In this document: piece by piece, positions 50,821 through 59,923 of the stretch
How the letters are laid out: every line of letters begins with the position of its first letter
Numbering within the stretch: position 1 is the stretch's first letter
Notes under the pieces: model-generated
The model's input: only the letters and a program-made list of their open reading frames with translations
What the model was told of the DNA's origin: nothing
Databases searched by the model: none
Program-made: the position numbers and the translations under genes
NCBI RefSeq assembly: GCF_030348505.1
Contig: NZ_JAUCFJ010000002.1
Coordinates: forward strand, 3,538,001-3,602,000
From: Lysinibacillus sp. G4S2
Lineage (GTDB): Bacteria > Bacillota > Bacilli > Bacillales_A > Planococcaceae
Direction: 5' to 3'
DNA length: 64,000 nucleotides

Positions 50821-51711
50821 TCCTCTTAGAGCATCGATTAACTCAGGTTTAAACTCTCCATTACGTAGCATCTCTATTTCATGTTTATAAGGAGCCGATT
50901 TTGATTTGGCATCACTATTTAATGCGACAAATGGTGTTTCTAGGATTTTAGGAATCTCCATTAATTGTGGATGATGTACAATATATTTTAAGGCGTCAAA
51001 ACCAATATGTCCGAAGCCAATATTTTCGTGACGGTCTTTTCCTGCACCACGAACATTTTTTGAATCATTGATATGCAAGACTTTGATACGATCTACACCT
51101 ATTAATTTATCAAACTCATTTAATACGCCATCAAAATCCTCGACAATATTGTAACCCGCATCATGTGTATGACAAGTATCAAAGCATACTGAAAGACGCT
51201 CATTATGTGTCACACCATCAATAATTTTGGCAAGCTCTTCAAAGGAACGACCACATTCAGTTCCCTTCCCTGCCATCGTCTCTAATGCGATTTGTACTGG
51301 GTAGTCCTGTGACAATACTTCATTTAAGCCTTCAATAATCTTAGCAATACCTGCGTCCGCTCCGGCACCAACATGTGCACCAGGATGCAATACAATTTGT
51401 GTTGCTTCCAATGCCGCTGTACGTTCGATCTCAGATTGCAAGAAATCTACACCAAGACGGAAAGTTTCAGGCTTTTCAGTGTTCGCAATATTGATAATGT
51501 ATGGAGCATGGACAACAATATTTGTCATACCATGCTCTTTCATGTGTAGTAAGCCGTTCATAATATTAAGGTCAGCAATTGCCTTACGACGAGTGTTTTG
51601 AGGTGCTCCTGTATAAATCATAAAGGTATTTGCCCCATACGAAAGAGCTTCTTTACTTGACCCGAGCATCATTTCTTTTCCACTCATTGAAACATGTGAT
51701 CCAAGTAGCAT
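50818..51711 (-). CDS. nfo: Deoxyribonuclease IV (AP endonuclease)
   Basis: This TIM-barrel zinc endonuclease cleaves abasic sites in base-excision repair, in B. subtilis especially in spores. The metal-ligand motifs are present: [28 protein letters not shown] and [20 protein letters not shown]. Its 297 residues are standard. It follows cshB by 12 bases in an operon, as yqfS and yqfR do in B. subtilis. Confidence 0.95.
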   Translation of the reverse strand: MLLGSHVSMSGKEMMLGSSKEALSYGANTFMIYTGAPQNTRRKAIADLNIMNGLLHMKEHGMTNIVVHAPYIINIANTEKPETFRLGVDFLQSEIERTAALEATQIVLHPGAHVGAGADAGIAKIIEGLNEVLSQDYPVQIALETMAGKGTECGRSFEELAKIIDGVTHNERLSVCFDTCHTHDAGYNIVEDFDGVLNEFDKLIGVDRIKVLHINDSKNVRGAGKDRHENIGFGHIGFDALKYIVHHPQLMEIPKILETPFVALNSDAKSKSAPYKHEIEMLRNGEFKPELIDALRG

Positions 51712-51723
51712 TTGAAAGCCTCC

Positions 51724-53025
51724 TTATTTTTTACCGCGAGCTTTTAAACGACGTTCACGTTTTTTAATTTTTTCCATTTCCCATTTCATATTACGTTTGT
51801 AGCCTGGTTTTACTTTTTTCGGCTTACGAACTAATGATTTGGCTTTCGCATCGATTTCATTTTCCTGCTTCACACGATTTTTACGTGCATGACGCTCTTT
51901 TAATTCAGACCATTCGCCATTTTTTACGTCTTTTTGAACAAATGGAATGCCCATTTTCTCAACACGTACTACTGCATCCTCATCTGATGGCTCAAACAAT
52001 GTGATAGCAGTTCCTTTATTACCTGCACGGGCTGTACGTCCTACACGGTGAACAAAGAATTCTAAGTCCTCTGGAATTTCGTAGTTAATGACATGTGAAA
52101 TCCCTTGAATATCGATACCACGCGCTGCAAGATCTGTTGCAACGATATATTGATAATCCAAATCTCGAATTTGCTTCATCATCTTCTTACGATCACGCGG
52201 ACTTAAATCACCATGTATTTGACCACAGCGAATCCCGTTTTCATTTAAGTAGCCTGCAACGTGCTCTGCAGTTTTACGTGTGTTAGTGAAAATGACAGCT
52301 AAAAATGGATTGATCCCTTCAATAACTTCCAACAAACGTTTGTTACGTGATTTAGAACGCACTGGTACAAGTACAAAGTCAATTCCTTCTGCGACCGGGC
52401 GTTTATCGTTCATATGGATATGAACAGGTGCTTCCATATATTTTTTTAAGAAAGGCTGAAGCTTTTCTGGAATCGTCGCTGAGAATACAAACATTTCAAG
52501 CTTTTCAGGCATTTGAGAGGCAAAGCCGTCAATCTCCTCTATAAAGCCCATATCAAATGCTAAATCTGCCTCGTCGACAACTAAAATTGGCGCCGTATGC
52601 ACAAATAACGCTTGCTCTGTAACAAGATCACGAATACGTCCTGGCGTCCCAACAACAATTTGTGGTTGCGTTTTTAACTTATCGATAGAGCGTTGTTTGT
52701 CCGTACCCCCAATAAATAGTTTCGCTTGAATAGTTGTTCCTTCTATTAATTGATTTAACGCATCAAAAATCTGTTGAGCAAGCTCACGTGTTGGTGACGT
52801 AATAATAGCTTGCACTTCCTGCTTGTCGGGATTAATACGTTGCACAATTGGAATTAAGAAACTATGTGTTTTTCCTGTTCCTGTATGTGCCTGCCCGATT
52901 GCACTCTTCCCTTTTAGTAGTAGCGGAATGATTTCCTTTTGAATTGGCGTTGGTTCTGTGAAGCCAAGTTTTGCAATTGCGTCCTGCAAAAATGGCTGAA
53001 AATTATAATCAGTATATTTTGACAT
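51724..53025 (-). CDS. cshB: DEAD-box RNA helicase CshB
   Basis: This 433-residue helicase has a Q motif (FTEPTPIQ), Walker A AHTGTGKTHS, PTRELAQ, DEAD (VVDEADLAFD), SAT and motif VI HRVGRTARAG. The C-terminal tail is short and basic (KPGYKRNMKWEMEKIKKRERRLK), fitting the cold-shock helicase CshB. It unwinds mRNA or rRNA structure, especially in the cold. It is the first gene of the cshB-nfo unit, with SD AGGAGG. Confidence 0.93.
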   Translation of the reverse strand: MSKYTDYNFQPFLQDAIAKLGFTEPTPIQKEIIPLLLKGKSAIGQAHTGTGKTHSFLIPIVQRINPDKQEVQAIITSPTRELAQQIFDALNQLIEGTTIQAKLFIGGTDKQRSIDKLKTQPQIVVGTPGRIRDLVTEQALFVHTAPILVVDEADLAFDMGFIEEIDGFASQMPEKLEMFVFSATIPEKLQPFLKKYMEAPVHIHMNDKRPVAEGIDFVLVPVRSKSRNKRLLEVIEGINPFLAVIFTNTRKTAEHVAGYLNENGIRCGQIHGDLSPRDRKKMMKQIRDLDYQYIVATDLAARGIDIQGISHVINYEIPEDLEFFVHRVGRTARAGNKGTAITLFEPSDEDAVVRVEKMGIPFVQKDVKNGEWSELKERHARKNRVKQENEIDAKAKSLVRKPKKVKPGYKRNMKWEMEKIKKRERRLKARGKK

Positions 53026-53721
53026 AATTCGTTCCTCCTAACATCTTTCTCATTGTATCATGATTCAACTTTTAGGTATATTAACGTCCTATTATCTTAA
53101 GCATGAACATTATTTTATTCTTTAATCATAGCTGTAGCGAAGCCCTTATCAAAGTTACTCGAAATGCTGTTAATATGCAATAAAAAAAGCGCTCAGTTCA
53201 GGCAAACGCTACTCTTGATTGCATAAAGCTGTATGATATTTTAATCGTAAGACCTCAATATTCCCATTTTGTGAGGTGCGTCAAAACCGTCTCGTTCTAT
53301 GGTGAGCTTCCAATATAATGTAGTCTAGATCTTTTTAGTATGTTAAACATAGCTTTAATACTATTTTGATTCAGTTTGCTACTCAGACTAATGATGAGGA
53401 ATCGTTTATTTTTCATGGAGAGTGATGATTCCTGTGGGATAACTTGCGCGGAAATCCCTATTTGGAGTGAAAATCAATCTTTGTTTTTTGATACACTTTA
53501 TCAGGTATGTTGATTAGGAAAATATAGATTTATTACAGACTGATAAAAGGATTTTTTTGTTGTTTTTTTGCTAATCAGCCTCTTCGAATGTATAAGCTGA
53601 AATGCTGATGAAAAAAGTTAAGAATTAGTATATTTTATGTCAATTCATCGATAACTAATGATTTGAATAATTACCATATGTTACGATAAAAATGTAAGAT
53701 ATTAGAGGAGGTTGATTTATC
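53026..53721. other. Long gene-free region between cshB and bdhA
   Basis: This holds the divergent upstream regions of cshB and bdhA. It contains AAAAAAAGCGCT / AGGCAAACGCT (about 53,183) and the repeated TGTTGATTAGGAAAA-type sequence (53,506-53,600). The regulatory region of bdhA, about 100 bases before its AGAGGAGG SD, has no promoter I can assign confidently. No reading frame with an SD was found. Confidence 0.5.
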
Positions 53722-54777
53722 ATGAAAGCAGCAAGATGGTATAAAGCAAAAGACATCCGAGTAGAAAACATTGAAGAACCAGTAATTGCCTCAGGAAAAG
53801 TGAAAATCAAAGTACATTGGACAGGAATTTGTGGAAGTGATTTACATGAATACGCAGCTGGCCCAATCTTTATTCCAGTGGAACAACCTCATTATGTAAG
53901 TAAAGATATTGCGCCAATTGTTATGGGACATGAGTTCTCTGGTGAAGTAGTAGAAATTGGTGAAGGTGTTACAAAAGTACAAATTGGTGATCCTGTAGTT
54001 GTAGAACCTATTCTTGCATGTGGCGAATGTGCTGCTTGTAAAAAAGGGAAATATAATATTTGTAAGCACCTAGGATTCCACGGTCTTTCTGGCGGTGGCG
54101 GAGGTTTCTCTGAATATACAATGGTAGATGAAAAAATGGTACATAAAATGCCTGAGGGGCTTTCCTATGAACAAGGTGCACTAGTTGAACCAGCAGCAGT
54201 AGCATTACATTCAGTTCGTCAAAGTAAATTAAAAGCAGGTGATAAAGCAGCAGTCTTTGGAACAGGTCCAATCGGTCTTCTTGTTATCGAAGCATTGCGT
54301 GCTGCTGGAGCAGCTGAAATTTACGCTGTAGAACTTTCAGCAGAGCGTGCTGCCAAAGCTTTAGAGTTAGGCGCAACAGCAGTTATTAATCCTCAAGACG
54401 AGGATGCGGTCGCCCGCCTACATGAATTAACTAATGGTGGCGTAGATGTTGCATTTGAAGTAACAGGTGTCCCTGTAGTATTACAACAAGCAATTGATTC
54501 AACAACATTCGAAGGTGAAACAATTATCGTTTCTATTTGGGAAACTGATGCTTCTATTCTGCCTAACAATATCGTACTGACAGAGCGTTCTGTAAAAGGT
54601 ATTATTGCTTATCGTGATATTTTCCCAGCAGTTATGGAATTAATGAAACAAGGTTACTTCCCTGCTGAAAAACTTGTTACGAAACGAATTGCTCTTGATG
54701 AAGTCGTAACAGAAGGCTTCGATGCACTTATGAAAGAGCGCAACCAAATTAAAATCCTTGTAAATTCACAAGCGTAA
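53722..54777 (+). CDS. bdhA: (R,R)-butanediol dehydrogenase / zinc-type alcohol dehydrogenase
   Basis: This medium-chain zinc dehydrogenase interconverts acetoin and 2,3-butanediol with NAD. Catalytic zinc ligands lie in GICGSDLHEY and MGHEFSGEV, and structural zinc cysteines in CGECAACKKGKYNIC. The GGGGGFSEY stretch and GTGPIGLL Rossmann motif match the butanediol dehydrogenase branch. Its 351 residues are normal. It has a strong AGGAGG SD and its own terminator. Sorbitol dehydrogenase-like activity is an alternative. Confidence 0.88.
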   Translation: MKAARWYKAKDIRVENIEEPVIASGKVKIKVHWTGICGSDLHEYAAGPIFIPVEQPHYVSKDIAPIVMGHEFSGEVVEIGEGVTKVQIGDPVVVEPILACGECAACKKGKYNICKHLGFHGLSGGGGGFSEYTMVDEKMVHKMPEGLSYEQGALVEPAAVALHSVRQSKLKAGDKAAVFGTGPIGLLVIEALRAAGAAEIYAVELSAERAAKALELGATAVINPQDEDAVARLHELTNGGVDVAFEVTGVPVVLQQAIDSTTFEGETIIVSIWETDASILPNNIVLTERSVKGIIAYRDIFPAVMELMKQGYFPAEKLVTKRIALDEVVTEGFDALMKERNQIKILVNSQA

Positions 54778-54783
54778 AATAAA

Positions 54784-54830
54784 GTCAGGTAGAGAAAATA
54801 AAGACACTTTTCTCTACCTGTTTTTGATTT
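54784..54830 (+). terminator. Terminator of bdhA
   Basis: CAGGTAGAGAAAA pairs with TTTTCTCTACCTG around about 9 bases, followed by TTTTT. Confidence 0.93.
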
Positions 54831-54835
54831 GTTAA

Positions 54836-54938
54836 CTCTCATAACGTACGGTTGATTTCCGTTCCGACTGTTCGACTCCAATCAACTTTTCATGTCCTAC
54901 GTTTTAACATATGACATCACAACTTTTATTGATGAGCC
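54836..54938. repeat. Family I repeat, minimal 103-bp copy reaching into kdpC
   Basis: The left end (CATAACGTACGGTTGATTTC, CGTTCCGACTG) is joined directly to the right end (TTCGACTCCAATCAACTTTT ... CAACTTTTATTGATGAGCC); the middle of the element is deleted. The last 13 bp overlap the final codons and stop of kdpC (see findings). Confidence 0.85.
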
Positions 54939-55576
54939 TCATTTCCCTCCATTTTTTTCATAATATCTAGATTGGCCATAAGGAAGTTCACCTTATTTTC
55001 GCCAAAAACTCCAAATGACCGTTTTTCCGTATTTGCCTCTATAATTTTTTCAATCTCTTCCTCAGAGAGCCCACTTGCTTGGGCAATACGTTTTACTTGT
55101 ATTTGTGCAGCTTTTACACTGATATGGGGATCTAACCCTGAACCTGAAGCAGTCATTAAATCAGCAGGTATGTCTTGTCGTTTTACGGTTGGGTTTGCTA
55201 CTAAAAACTTCTCGATATCTGCTTCTATTCTCTTCTTCAATTCCGGATTAGATGGTGCATAGTTAAAAGTTCCAGAGCTTACACCGCTATAATTCACCTG
55301 GCCATTTTCATCTGGTATCGTATCCTCTTTTGTATAAACATTGTAATTGACGGATGAAACACGTCCCGAGAAGTACTCAGGCGCTGTAAAAGCTTGACCT
55401 ATTAATTCTGAACCAACTGCTTCACCGTCGATTTCTATTAAACTGCCATTTGCTCGATGATGAAATAACCCTTGAGCTAATGCAGTCACAGCAAACGGGT
55501 ATATAAAACCACATAGAACGAACATTGTTATTGTGATCAATAATGCTTGCTTTGAGTTCTCAAAAAATTTTCGCAT
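54926..55576 (-). CDS. kdpC: Potassium-transporting ATPase subunit KdpC
   Basis: KdpC stabilises the KdpFABC pump. It has one N-terminal membrane helix (about 12-32) and an extracytoplasmic domain with YFSGRVSSVNYN, ASGSGLDPHIS (signature) and QVKRIAQASGL. At 216 residues it is somewhat longer than the roughly 190 typical of the family. The C-terminal extension (about 190-216) ends EAHQ, encoded by the terminal sequence of a family I repeat. It starts 11 bases after kdpB with SD AGGAGG. Confidence 0.93.
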   Translation of the reverse strand: MRKFFENSKQALLITITMFVLCGFIYPFAVTALAQGLFHHRANGSLIEIDGEAVGSELIGQAFTAPEYFSGRVSSVNYNVYTKEDTIPDENGQVNYSGVSSGTFNYAPSNPELKKRIEADIEKFLVANPTVKRQDIPADLMTASGSGLDPHISVKAAQIQVKRIAQASGLSEEEIEKIIEANTEKRSFGVFGENKVNFLMANLDIMKKMEGNEAHQ

Positions 55577-55587
55577 GTACCTTCCTC

Positions 55588-57651
55588 CTATAAACCAAAC
55601 GTCCGGAATAGTGGCCCAACTAGTAAATCGATTAACTTAATGCCAATAAACGGAGCTATTATTCCACCTACTCCATAAATAAGTAAGTTTTTATTTAATA
55701 ATTTTGCAGCACTCATTGGCTTATATTTTACGCCTTTCATTGCAATTGGAATTAGCAATGGAATGATGATCGCATTAAAAATTAATGCAGAAATAATTGC
55801 GCTTGAAGGTGAATTGAGCTTCATAATGTTTAATGCACTCATCTCAGGTACAGCGACCATTAGCATAGCTGGGATAATGGCAAAATACTTTGCAATATCA
55901 TTAGCAATACTGAAAGTCGTTAGTGCTCCCCGAGTCATTAGTAATTGTTTCCCAATCTCTACAACTTCAATAATTTTAGTTGGATTTGAATCTAAATCAA
56001 CCATGTTTGCAGCTTCCTTCGCTGCATTCGTACCTGAGTTCATAGCAAGCCCTACATTCGCCTGTGCCAATGCTGGCGCATCATTCGTACCGTCACCAGT
56101 CATAGCTACCACTTTCCCTTGCGCCTGCTCATCTTTAATGACTTGAATCTTGTCTTCCGGCTTACTTTCTGCAATAAAGCTGTCCACTCCCGCTTCCTTT
56201 GCGATAGATGCTGCAGTAAGTGGGTTATCTCCTGTACACATGATCGTTTTAATACCCATTGCACGAAGCTGCTCAAAGCGTTCCTTAAGTCCTGCCTTGA
56301 CGACATCCTTTAAGTAAATAACACCTAAAATTTTGTCGTTTAACGTTACTACAAGTGGTGTCCCACCAACAGAAGATACTTGATGGATCAGCTGTTCCAA
56401 ATTTGCAGGAATGCTATAACCTGCTTTCATACTTTCTTTTTTTATCGTATCGTAGGCTCCTTTTCGAATTTTTGTGCCATCCTTCATATCCAATCCGCTC
56501 ATCCGTGTCTGTGCAGTAAATGGAATATGTTCACTTGACTTGATAATGTTTTCTTCACCGCCTGTATTTACTCCTAATTCGCAAGCAAGTGACAAAATAG
56601 ATTTTCCTTCAGGTGTATCATCTGTTAAGGAACTAAGCCATGCAGCTCGGATTAACTCTTTACTTTCTACGCCTGTTACTGGCAGAAATTCAGCTGCCAT
56701 ACGATTTCCATAAGTAATCGTTCCTGTTTTATCTAAGATTAATGTATCCACGTCTCCACACGCCTCTACGGCTCTTCCAGACATCGCTATTACATTAAAC
56801 TGTGTAACCCTATCCATTCCCGCAATTCCGATCGCCGACAATAATCCACCAATCGTTGTAGGAATTAAACAAACTGTCAAGGCAATTAACGTTGCGATAG
56901 AAATCGGTACATTTAAATAAGTTGTCATTGGATAGAGTGTCACAACAACTAATAAGAAAATAATTGTTAAGCTTACTAAAAGTGTATTGAGCGCTACTTC
57001 ATTTGGCGTTTTTTTACGACTAGCTCCTTCGATGAGCGATATCATTTTATCTAAAAATGATTCACCAGGCATTGAGGTAATTTCGATCATCAGCCAATCA
57101 CTCGTAACCGTCGTACCACCTGTAACTGATGAAAAATCACCGCCCCGCTCCTTTACAACTGGTGCAGATTCACCCGTTATCGCAGATTCATCTACGGTAG
57201 CAATTCCATCAATGACTTCTCCATCGTTTGGAATAACCTCTCCTGCCTGAACTAAAACGATATCGCCCTTTTTTAACTCATGCGCCTGTTTAAATATTTC
57301 AGAGCCATCACTAAGCAGAACACGAGCCTGTGTCACTGTTTTCGTCTTTTTTAAAGTTTGAACCTGTGCCTTCCCTCGTCCTTCAGCAATCGACTCAGCA
57401 AAATTAGCAAATAGAATGGTTACAAAAAGAATAACGGCGACGATCGCATTATACAATCGGTCATGTTCCCCTACTTCGTTCCCAAATATGTTAGGAAATA
57501 GGGTTAATAACAGGACAAACATAAACCCTATCTCTACTACAAACATAACAGGATTTTTCACCATATATACTGGGCTAAACTTCTTTAAAGCGTCTATCAT
57601 CGAGCTTTTAAACATTTTGCCCGTAATAAAACTTTTTCTTGCAGTTTCCAT
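55588..57651 (-). CDS. kdpB: Potassium-transporting ATPase ATP-binding subunit KdpB
   Basis: This P-type ATPase subunit drives potassium uptake through KdpA. It has seven membrane helices, the phosphorylation site [12 protein letters not shown] (Asp about residue 310), TGESAPV in the actuator domain, and [19 protein letters not shown]. Its 687 residues are standard. A 194-bp gap with a family II repeat separates it from kdpA, which is unusual for a kdp operon. SD AAGGAGAG precedes the start. Confidence 0.95.
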   Translation of the reverse strand: METARKSFITGKMFKSSMIDALKKFSPVYMVKNPVMFVVEIGFMFVLLLTLFPNIFGNEVGEHDRLYNAIVAVILFVTILFANFAESIAEGRGKAQVQTLKKTKTVTQARVLLSDGSEIFKQAHELKKGDIVLVQAGEVIPNDGEVIDGIATVDESAITGESAPVVKERGGDFSSVTGGTTVTSDWLMIEITSMPGESFLDKMISLIEGASRKKTPNEVALNTLLVSLTIIFLLVVVTLYPMTTYLNVPISIATLIALTVCLIPTTIGGLLSAIGIAGMDRVTQFNVIAMSGRAVEACGDVDTLILDKTGTITYGNRMAAEFLPVTGVESKELIRAAWLSSLTDDTPEGKSILSLACELGVNTGGEENIIKSSEHIPFTAQTRMSGLDMKDGTKIRKGAYDTIKKESMKAGYSIPANLEQLIHQVSSVGGTPLVVTLNDKILGVIYLKDVVKAGLKERFEQLRAMGIKTIMCTGDNPLTAASIAKEAGVDSFIAESKPEDKIQVIKDEQAQGKVVAMTGDGTNDAPALAQANVGLAMNSGTNAAKEAANMVDLDSNPTKIIEVVEIGKQLLMTRGALTTFSIANDIAKYFAIIPAMLMVAVPEMSALNIMKLNSPSSAIISALIFNAIIIPLLIPIAMKGVKYKPMSAAKLLNKNLLIYGVGGIIAPFIGIKLIDLLVGPLFRTFGL

Positions 57652-57667
57652 AAGTGTCTCTCCTTAT

Positions 57668-57800
57668 TAAAAATCAATTTCGCCTTGGCGTAATTGTGCT
57701 GTCGCTACGTTAGCACTTTGCTTTCGCACAGAAAACATTCGTTGTTGCCGCTACGTTAGCACTTCGCTGTCGCTACAGATAACAATGCGTCCGAAGGCTC
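57668..57800. repeat. Family II repeat with nested module III, inserted between kdpA and kdpB
   Basis: AATCAATTTCGCCTTGGCGT + AATTG is followed by GCTGTCGCTACGTTAGCAC, CTTTCGCACAGAAAACATTC and a second GCTACGTTAGCAC. It resumes with CAATGCGTCCGAAGG. The family II core (GTAATTG|CGTCCGAA) is thus split by module III, at the same point as at 15,799. Confidence 0.8.
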
Positions 57801-57845
57801 TTCAACCACAACCGCAACATCTTACCGCATTAACAGGCGGGATTC

Positions 57846-59549
57846 TTAAGTTGAAGGAAGATAAAGTTGTAAGTGCTCTGTAATTGGCCCAAGAGCTAAT
57901 GCTGGTAAAAATGTAAGAGCACCGATCATTAAAACGATAGCAACAAGTAAAAATGTAAAAATAGTATTATCCGTTTTCAATGTTCCCACCGAATCACTAT
58001 GAAACATCTTTTTAGCAAGTAGAGACGCTATAGCTAGTTGAATAATAATCGTCAAATAACGTCCAAAGAACATGGCAAGACCTGTCGTCACATTCCAAAA
58101 TGTTGAGTTGTCGGCTAATCCTTCAAAACCTGAACCGTTGTTTGCAGAGGCCGATGCAAATTCATAGAGAACCTGCGATAAACCATGTGCACCTGGATTC
58201 GTTATGCCCGCTACTCCTGCTGTTGTTGCAACTGCAAGTGCTGAAAATAGTAGAATAATAGCGGGGTGGATCAAAATACAAAGAGCAATTAGCTTCATTT
58301 CCTTCTCTTCAATTTTCTTGCCTAAAAACTGAGGTGTTCGACCAATCATTAAACAAGCGATGAAAATTGTCAGTAACACATACATCATCATGTTCATCAG
58401 GCCGACTCCCTTGCCTCCAAACACAACATTAAGCATCATATTGAACATCGGTACAAGACCACCAAGCGGCGTTAACGTATCATGCATATTGTTAACAGAT
58501 CCCGTTGTAAAAGCAGTAGTCACTGTTGTAAATAATGCTGATTGTGCTACCCCAAAGCGCATCTCTTTTCCTTCCATACTTCCAAGCTCCTGCGAAATTC
58601 CGAGCTCACTAATGATTGGATTACCCGCTTTCTCCGCTACATAGACAGTCGCAAGTCCAACTAGGAACAACACACCCATTGCCGCAAAAATGGATAGCCC
58701 TTGTTTGCCAAATATAGTTTTCTTTTTTCTATATACGACCATTAAACTAAATGCAACTACACAAGCACCTGGTAATAACATCATAGATAGCATTTCCACA
58801 ATATTAGAAATGACCGTTGGATTTTCAAAAGGCGTCGTTGAATTCGCTCCATTAAAACCACCACCATTAGTGCCTATATGCTTGATGGATTCAAGAGAAG
58901 CTACAGGTCCAAGGGCAATATCTTGTGATTTACCTTCTATTGTTTGGACAGTTTTATTCGCACTTAAGGTTTGCGGAGAACCTTGAGCTACTAAAATAAT
59001 GGCAACAACAATAGATAGAGGCATTAACACACGTGTAATAACACGAACGAAATCCACAAAGAAATTCCCTATAGTGTCAGTTTTAGCAACTAGACGACGG
59101 CAGAACGCCATACACGCGGCATAACCAGTAGCTGCAGATGTAAACATCATAAAGATAATGACTAACATTTGTGATAAATAACTGAGTCCTGATTCGCCAC
59201 TATAATGTTGAAGATTCGTGTTCGTCATAAATGAAATAATAGTATTAAATGAAAGTGTTGATTCCATATTGTCAATATTATTTGGGTTTAAAAACAGCAT
59301 CGCTTGAATGCGTAATAGAATATATCCAATAAACACCATAAAAGCATTTGAAAGAATTAATGAAAGTACATACTGTTTACCAGTCATATCGACTTGTTTA
59401 ATGCCGCATAACTTATAAATAACAGCATCAAATCTATCCATAATTGGATCAAGCCATGTTTTTTGATGCATCGTCACCCGAAATAGATAGTGACCAGTTA
59501 AAATAACGAGCGGTAAATAAATGATTAATACAATGGCGATTTGCCACAT
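57846..59549 (-). CDS. kdpA: Potassium-transporting ATPase subunit KdpA
   Basis: This is the potassium-selective channel-like subunit of KdpFABC. Ten or so membrane helices contain the four pore loops with Gly-rich filters (SYLSQM-adjacent, GTNGGGFNGANS, GLVPMFNMM, ASANNGSGFEG). Its 567 residues are typical. An ATG at 59549 follows AGGAGG. It is preceded by kdpF and a 30-codon gene, and kdpB lies unusually far downstream. Confidence 0.95.
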   Translation of the reverse strand: MWQIAIVLIIYLPLVILTGHYLFRVTMHQKTWLDPIMDRFDAVIYKLCGIKQVDMTGKQYVLSLILSNAFMVFIGYILLRIQAMLFLNPNNIDNMESTLSFNTIISFMTNTNLQHYSGESGLSYLSQMLVIIFMMFTSAATGYAACMAFCRRLVAKTDTIGNFFVDFVRVITRVLMPLSIVVAIILVAQGSPQTLSANKTVQTIEGKSQDIALGPVASLESIKHIGTNGGGFNGANSTTPFENPTVISNIVEMLSMMLLPGACVVAFSLMVVYRKKKTIFGKQGLSIFAAMGVLFLVGLATVYVAEKAGNPIISELGISQELGSMEGKEMRFGVAQSALFTTVTTAFTTGSVNNMHDTLTPLGGLVPMFNMMLNVVFGGKGVGLMNMMMYVLLTIFIACLMIGRTPQFLGKKIEEKEMKLIALCILIHPAIILLFSALAVATTAGVAGITNPGAHGLSQVLYEFASASANNGSGFEGLADNSTFWNVTTGLAMFFGRYLTIIIQLAIASLLAKKMFHSDSVGTLKTDNTIFTFLLVAIVLMIGALTFLPALALGPITEHLQLYLPST

Positions 59550-59573
59550 ACTGTAGTACCTCCTACCAGCCTA

Positions 59574-59654
59574 TTAATATTTTTCAGGATATAGTAATGC
59601 ATGCCCTAGATAACCGAAAAGGAATACAAGTACAATCCCCATAAAAATCCACAT
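59574..59654 (-). CDS. kdpF: KdpF, small stabilising subunit
   Basis: This single-helix peptide of 26 residues (MWIFMGIVLVFLFGYLGHAL...) ends in a Tyr/Glu/Lys tail. It is the right size, topology and position (directly before kdpA) for KdpF, which stabilises the complex in the membrane. The SD AGGAGG is spaced 7 nt from the ATG at 59654; an ATG at 59660 is only 1 nt away. Confidence 0.88.
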   Translation of the reverse strand: MWIFMGIVLVFLFGYLGHALLYPEKY

Positions 59655-59666
59655 TTTCATTCCTCC

Positions 59667-59759
59667 TTACTTCTCTTCTACTAGCTTGAAGCACCAAGCG
59701 GTTAACGCATAAAGACATGCAAAGCTTATAATGAGTAAGCCAATCATATAAAAGTCCAT
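59667..59759 (-). CDS. Single-helix small membrane protein upstream of kdpF (30 residues)
   Basis: It starts MDFYMIGLLIISFACLYAL and ends with a short charged CFKLVEEK tail, with one membrane helix. It has a GGGG SD; a TTG three bases before the ATG is also possible. It ends 12 bases before kdpF. Short ORFs of similar pattern precede kdpF in some other genomes, as I recall, but have no defined role. It is the first gene of the kdp operon. Confidence 0.65.
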   Translation of the reverse strand: MDFYMIGLLIISFACLYALTAWCFKLVEEK

Positions 59760-59812
59760 CAATCGAAACACCCCTCTTCCAATTAGGATGCTCTCATCAT
59801 ACTGACTTTCAA

Positions 59813-59904
59813 ATTAATGTAGTGTTAGGAATTCGCTTTTTCTATTAAGAAACTATAAAGAGCGAAAATCTTAACACTTTCTTAATGGCAGATAACGCTA
59901 TAAT
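59813..59904. promoter_or_regulatory. Shared kdpFABC/kdpDE regulatory region with three related sites
   Basis: Three copies of ATTAAgaaAgTgTtAaGA are present: ATTAATGTAGTGTTAGGA at 59813 (plus), ATTAAGAAACTATAAAGA at 59844 (plus), and ATTAAGAAAGTGTTAAGA on the minus strand at 59886-59869. They lie between the divergent operons, and a TATAAT (59899-59904) precedes kdpD. These are the best candidates for KdpE binding sites. Confidence 0.55.
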
Positions 59905-59923
59905 ACAAATGAGGTGAAAGAGG

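Noticed and set aside
59765..59923. c-di-AMP riboswitch upstream of kdp
   Set aside because: Only 160 bases separate the two divergent operons and none of the ydaO-type conserved sequence is visible.
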